Source: an uncultured archaeon
Lineage (GTDB): Archaea > Halobacteriota > Methanosarcinia > Methanotrichales > Methanotrichaceae
Assembly: GCA_902385025.1 (NCBI GenBank)
Contig: CABMDX010000207.1
Span: forward strand, 1-15,310
Direction: 5' to 3'
DNA length: 15,310 nt
Under the pieces are notes generated by a model. That model did not search any database. It was not told the DNA's origin and worked only from the letters and a program-made list of their open reading frames with translations. This document shows, in pieces, positions 14,521-15,310 of this stretch. Both the position numbers and the translations under genes were made by a program. Within the stretch, counting starts at the first letter, position 1, and each line of letters opens with the position of its first letter.

Positions 14521-14606
14521 AATACCAAATGTCTATTAATCGCAGGTCGGACTATGGTCCCTATGGTTTCGATAATCACCAAGTGCGGGGTACGGTAACA
14601 TAGCAC

Positions 14607-14624
14607 CATTTTACTGGTAAAATG
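14607..14624. repeat. Perfect 8+8 inverted repeat
   Basis: CATTTTAC (14607-14614) and GTAAAATG (14617-14624) are exact reverse complements separated by TG. It lies about 90 bases upstream of the hydrolase TATA box and about 120 bases before the transposase remnant. It could be a regulator-binding site or a leftover end of an inserted element. No T-run follows, so a terminator is less likely. Confidence 0.5.
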
Positions 14625-14744
14625 TCGATAACGGTTTCAATGTCAAATGTGAATTATGCTTCTTGGTGAGTAATAAGCGTTATTCTTCCTATTATCACGA
14701 CGAAATGAGAAAATCCGATCGATCACATGCTGTTGTGTATCCTT

Positions 14745-14958
14745 GGAACGATAAAAGATGCCACATTCATGGAAGCTGATCCGGGATCACCGAGGAGAAT
14801 AAATGATGGAAGCGCTAAGACCTGTCACAGTAGAGACGGGGACCTGGACGAAAAAGGGAAAGAAAAAAGTTACTTTGGCTACAAGCTTCATCTGAAGCTC
14901 GATATCGATTACTGCCTTATTCGTGAAACAGAGACCATGACTGCAAAGGTGCATGACA
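14745..14958 (+). pseudogene. Remnant of a DDE transposase (IS4/IS5/IS1182-like)
   Basis: The rightward frame reads GTIKDATFMEADPGSPRR, then AKTCHSRDG and, later, KSYFGYKLHLKLDIDYCLIR followed by ETETMTAKVHD. These match the middle of IS4/IS5/IS1182-group transposases, where an Asp in the DATF segment is the first catalytic residue and SYFGYKLH...LIRE is highly conserved. Between them, the expected GTWTKKGKK is found in a neighbouring frame (14838-14862), so one extra G near 14838-14841 and a change in the A-run at 14863-14868 have shifted the frame out and back. The N-terminal part and everything after VHD, including the later catalytic residues, are missing. It is therefore a dead fragment that ends 18 bases before the stop of the SPASM gene. 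Confidence 0.75.
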
Positions 14959-14975
14959 GAATTTGGTTCATATTA

Positions 14976-15310
14976 CTACTTTGTGTTCCTCATGACTTCC
15001 GAAGTTTGTGTTTGATATCGTTTTTGGCGCGCTCTGGCGATTTCGCACAGATAGGGTATTGGCTCGGTCAACGCGCCCGTCTCCAGATACGACCACGCCG
15101 GGCAGCGCGGGCAATAGATGACGCGCACGTCGCAGGCCAGGCAGATCGGCGACATCGAAGGCGCGGAATCCACAAAGCGCTGCACCTGCCCCCAGGCGGC
15201 ATGAAAACCGATTTCGAGTGGGCGCGCGGCAGGGAACGGCATGTCAAGACAGGCGTTCATCTCCCCTTGCGGATTGACAACAAAGGAGATTTTGCCCGCT
15301 TGGCAGTTGA
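14976..15310 (-). CDS. Radical SAM protein, C-terminal SPASM domain, cut by window edge
   Basis: The leftward frame is open from the right edge to TAG at 14976. The 110 visible residues show a seven-cysteine SPASM pattern. C2, then twelve residues, then G and four residues to C20 (NCQAGKISF, GEMNACLDMP) is the classic first half. C56, C59, C66 and C69 (ICLACDVRVIYCPRC) and C88 (IPYLCEIAR) complete it. SPASM domains bind one or two auxiliary 4Fe-4S clusters in enzymes that modify peptides (sulfatase maturation, sactipeptide and PQQ-type pathways). The radical SAM core with CxxxCxxC should lie beyond 15310. An internal ATG at 15260 is not the true start. The DNA is much GC-richer than its left neighbour. 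The substrate cannot be judged from this piece. Confidence 0.75.
   Translation of the reverse strand, partial: NCQAGKISFVVNPQGEMNACLDMPFPAARPLEIGFHAAWGQVQRFVDSAPSMSPICLACDVRVIYCPRCPAWSYLETGALTEPIPYLCEIARARQKRYQTQTSEVMRNTK

Larger units (their letters stand above)
14385..14744. other. Intergenic region upstream of the hydrolase
   Basis: About 360 bases. It holds the hydrolase leader, a TATA box at 14512-14520, and a perfect inverted repeat at 14607-14624. The open frame running from the hydrolase up to a possible start at 14609 overlaps the promoter and is probably not translated. AT-rich sequence with no clear gene follows until the transposase remnant. Confidence 0.45.

Noticed and set aside
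14385..14609. Hydrolase starting 75 codons earlier
   Set aside because: GGAAGGAG precedes the ATG at 14384, which begins a normal membrane anchor; the upstream part spans a TATA box.
14959..15310. Rightward frame continuing open from the transposase remnant to the edge
   Set aside because: It is antisense to the SPASM gene, whose cysteine pattern is strong; transposase similarity stops at about 14958.
1..15310. tRNA, rRNA or CRISPR arrays
   Set aside because: No cloverleaf-like or conserved rRNA sequence and no regularly spaced repeats were seen when reading both strands.

Overview
This window is archaeal chromosome, most likely from a methanogenic euryarchaeon of the Methanosarcinales. Methanothrix/Methanosaeta is my best guess, but it rests on gene content and moderate GC, not on a database match. 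The evidence is a set of archaea-specific genes: a HMfB-type histone, the GatE subunit of the archaeal Glu-tRNA(Gln) amidotransferase, Orc1/Cdc6, transcription factor S (TFS), archaeal PCNA, the Fe-S primase subunit PriL, a MoeA fused to a periplasmic-binding-like domain, and an ACT-domain protein I associate with methanogens. Promoters have archaeal TATA boxes. Some genes look leaderless (TFS, moeA) and others carry GGAG/GAGGTG ribosome binding sites.

Layout. 1-247: the left edge holds the first 24 codons of a leftward gene that resembles an IS481-like transposase N-terminus, then terminator-like hairpins. 248-2424: leftward pstC-pstA, the two permeases of a phosphate ABC transporter, with no ATPase, binding protein or PhoU gene beside them. 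2508-5776: a leftward cluster of histone, gatE and orc1/cdc6 with a 3-base gap and a 4-base overlap. 5777-6107: divergent intergenic region. 6108-6755, rightward: a nine-cysteine small protein of unknown function and a CPKC glutaredoxin-like protein. 6752-7417: a leftward ACT-domain protein. 7488-9591: rightward TFS, PCNA and priL, an information-processing cluster sharing a very small intergenic promoter region with the ACT gene. 9566-11323: leftward moeA with its own leaderless promoter, converging on priL with overlapping 3' ends. 11381-12478: leftward aroC, chorismate synthase.

12621-15310 is accessory in character. It has a GNAT acetyltransferase, a small frame-broken gene remnant, a membrane-anchored alpha/beta hydrolase with an altered nucleophile elbow, a perfect 8+8 inverted repeat, a decayed piece of a DDE transposase, and the C-terminal part of a radical SAM/SPASM protein in visibly GC-richer DNA that runs off the right edge.

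Functionally, the middle 7 kb brings together chromatin (histone), replication initiation (Cdc6), the sliding clamp and primase (PCNA, PriL), transcript cleavage (TFS) and tRNA charging (GatE). Both ends show signs of mobile-element activity. I see no complete new system. The most open questions are the SPASM protein, whose partners lie outside the window, the cysteine-rich protein next to the glutaredoxin, and the orphan phosphate permease pair.
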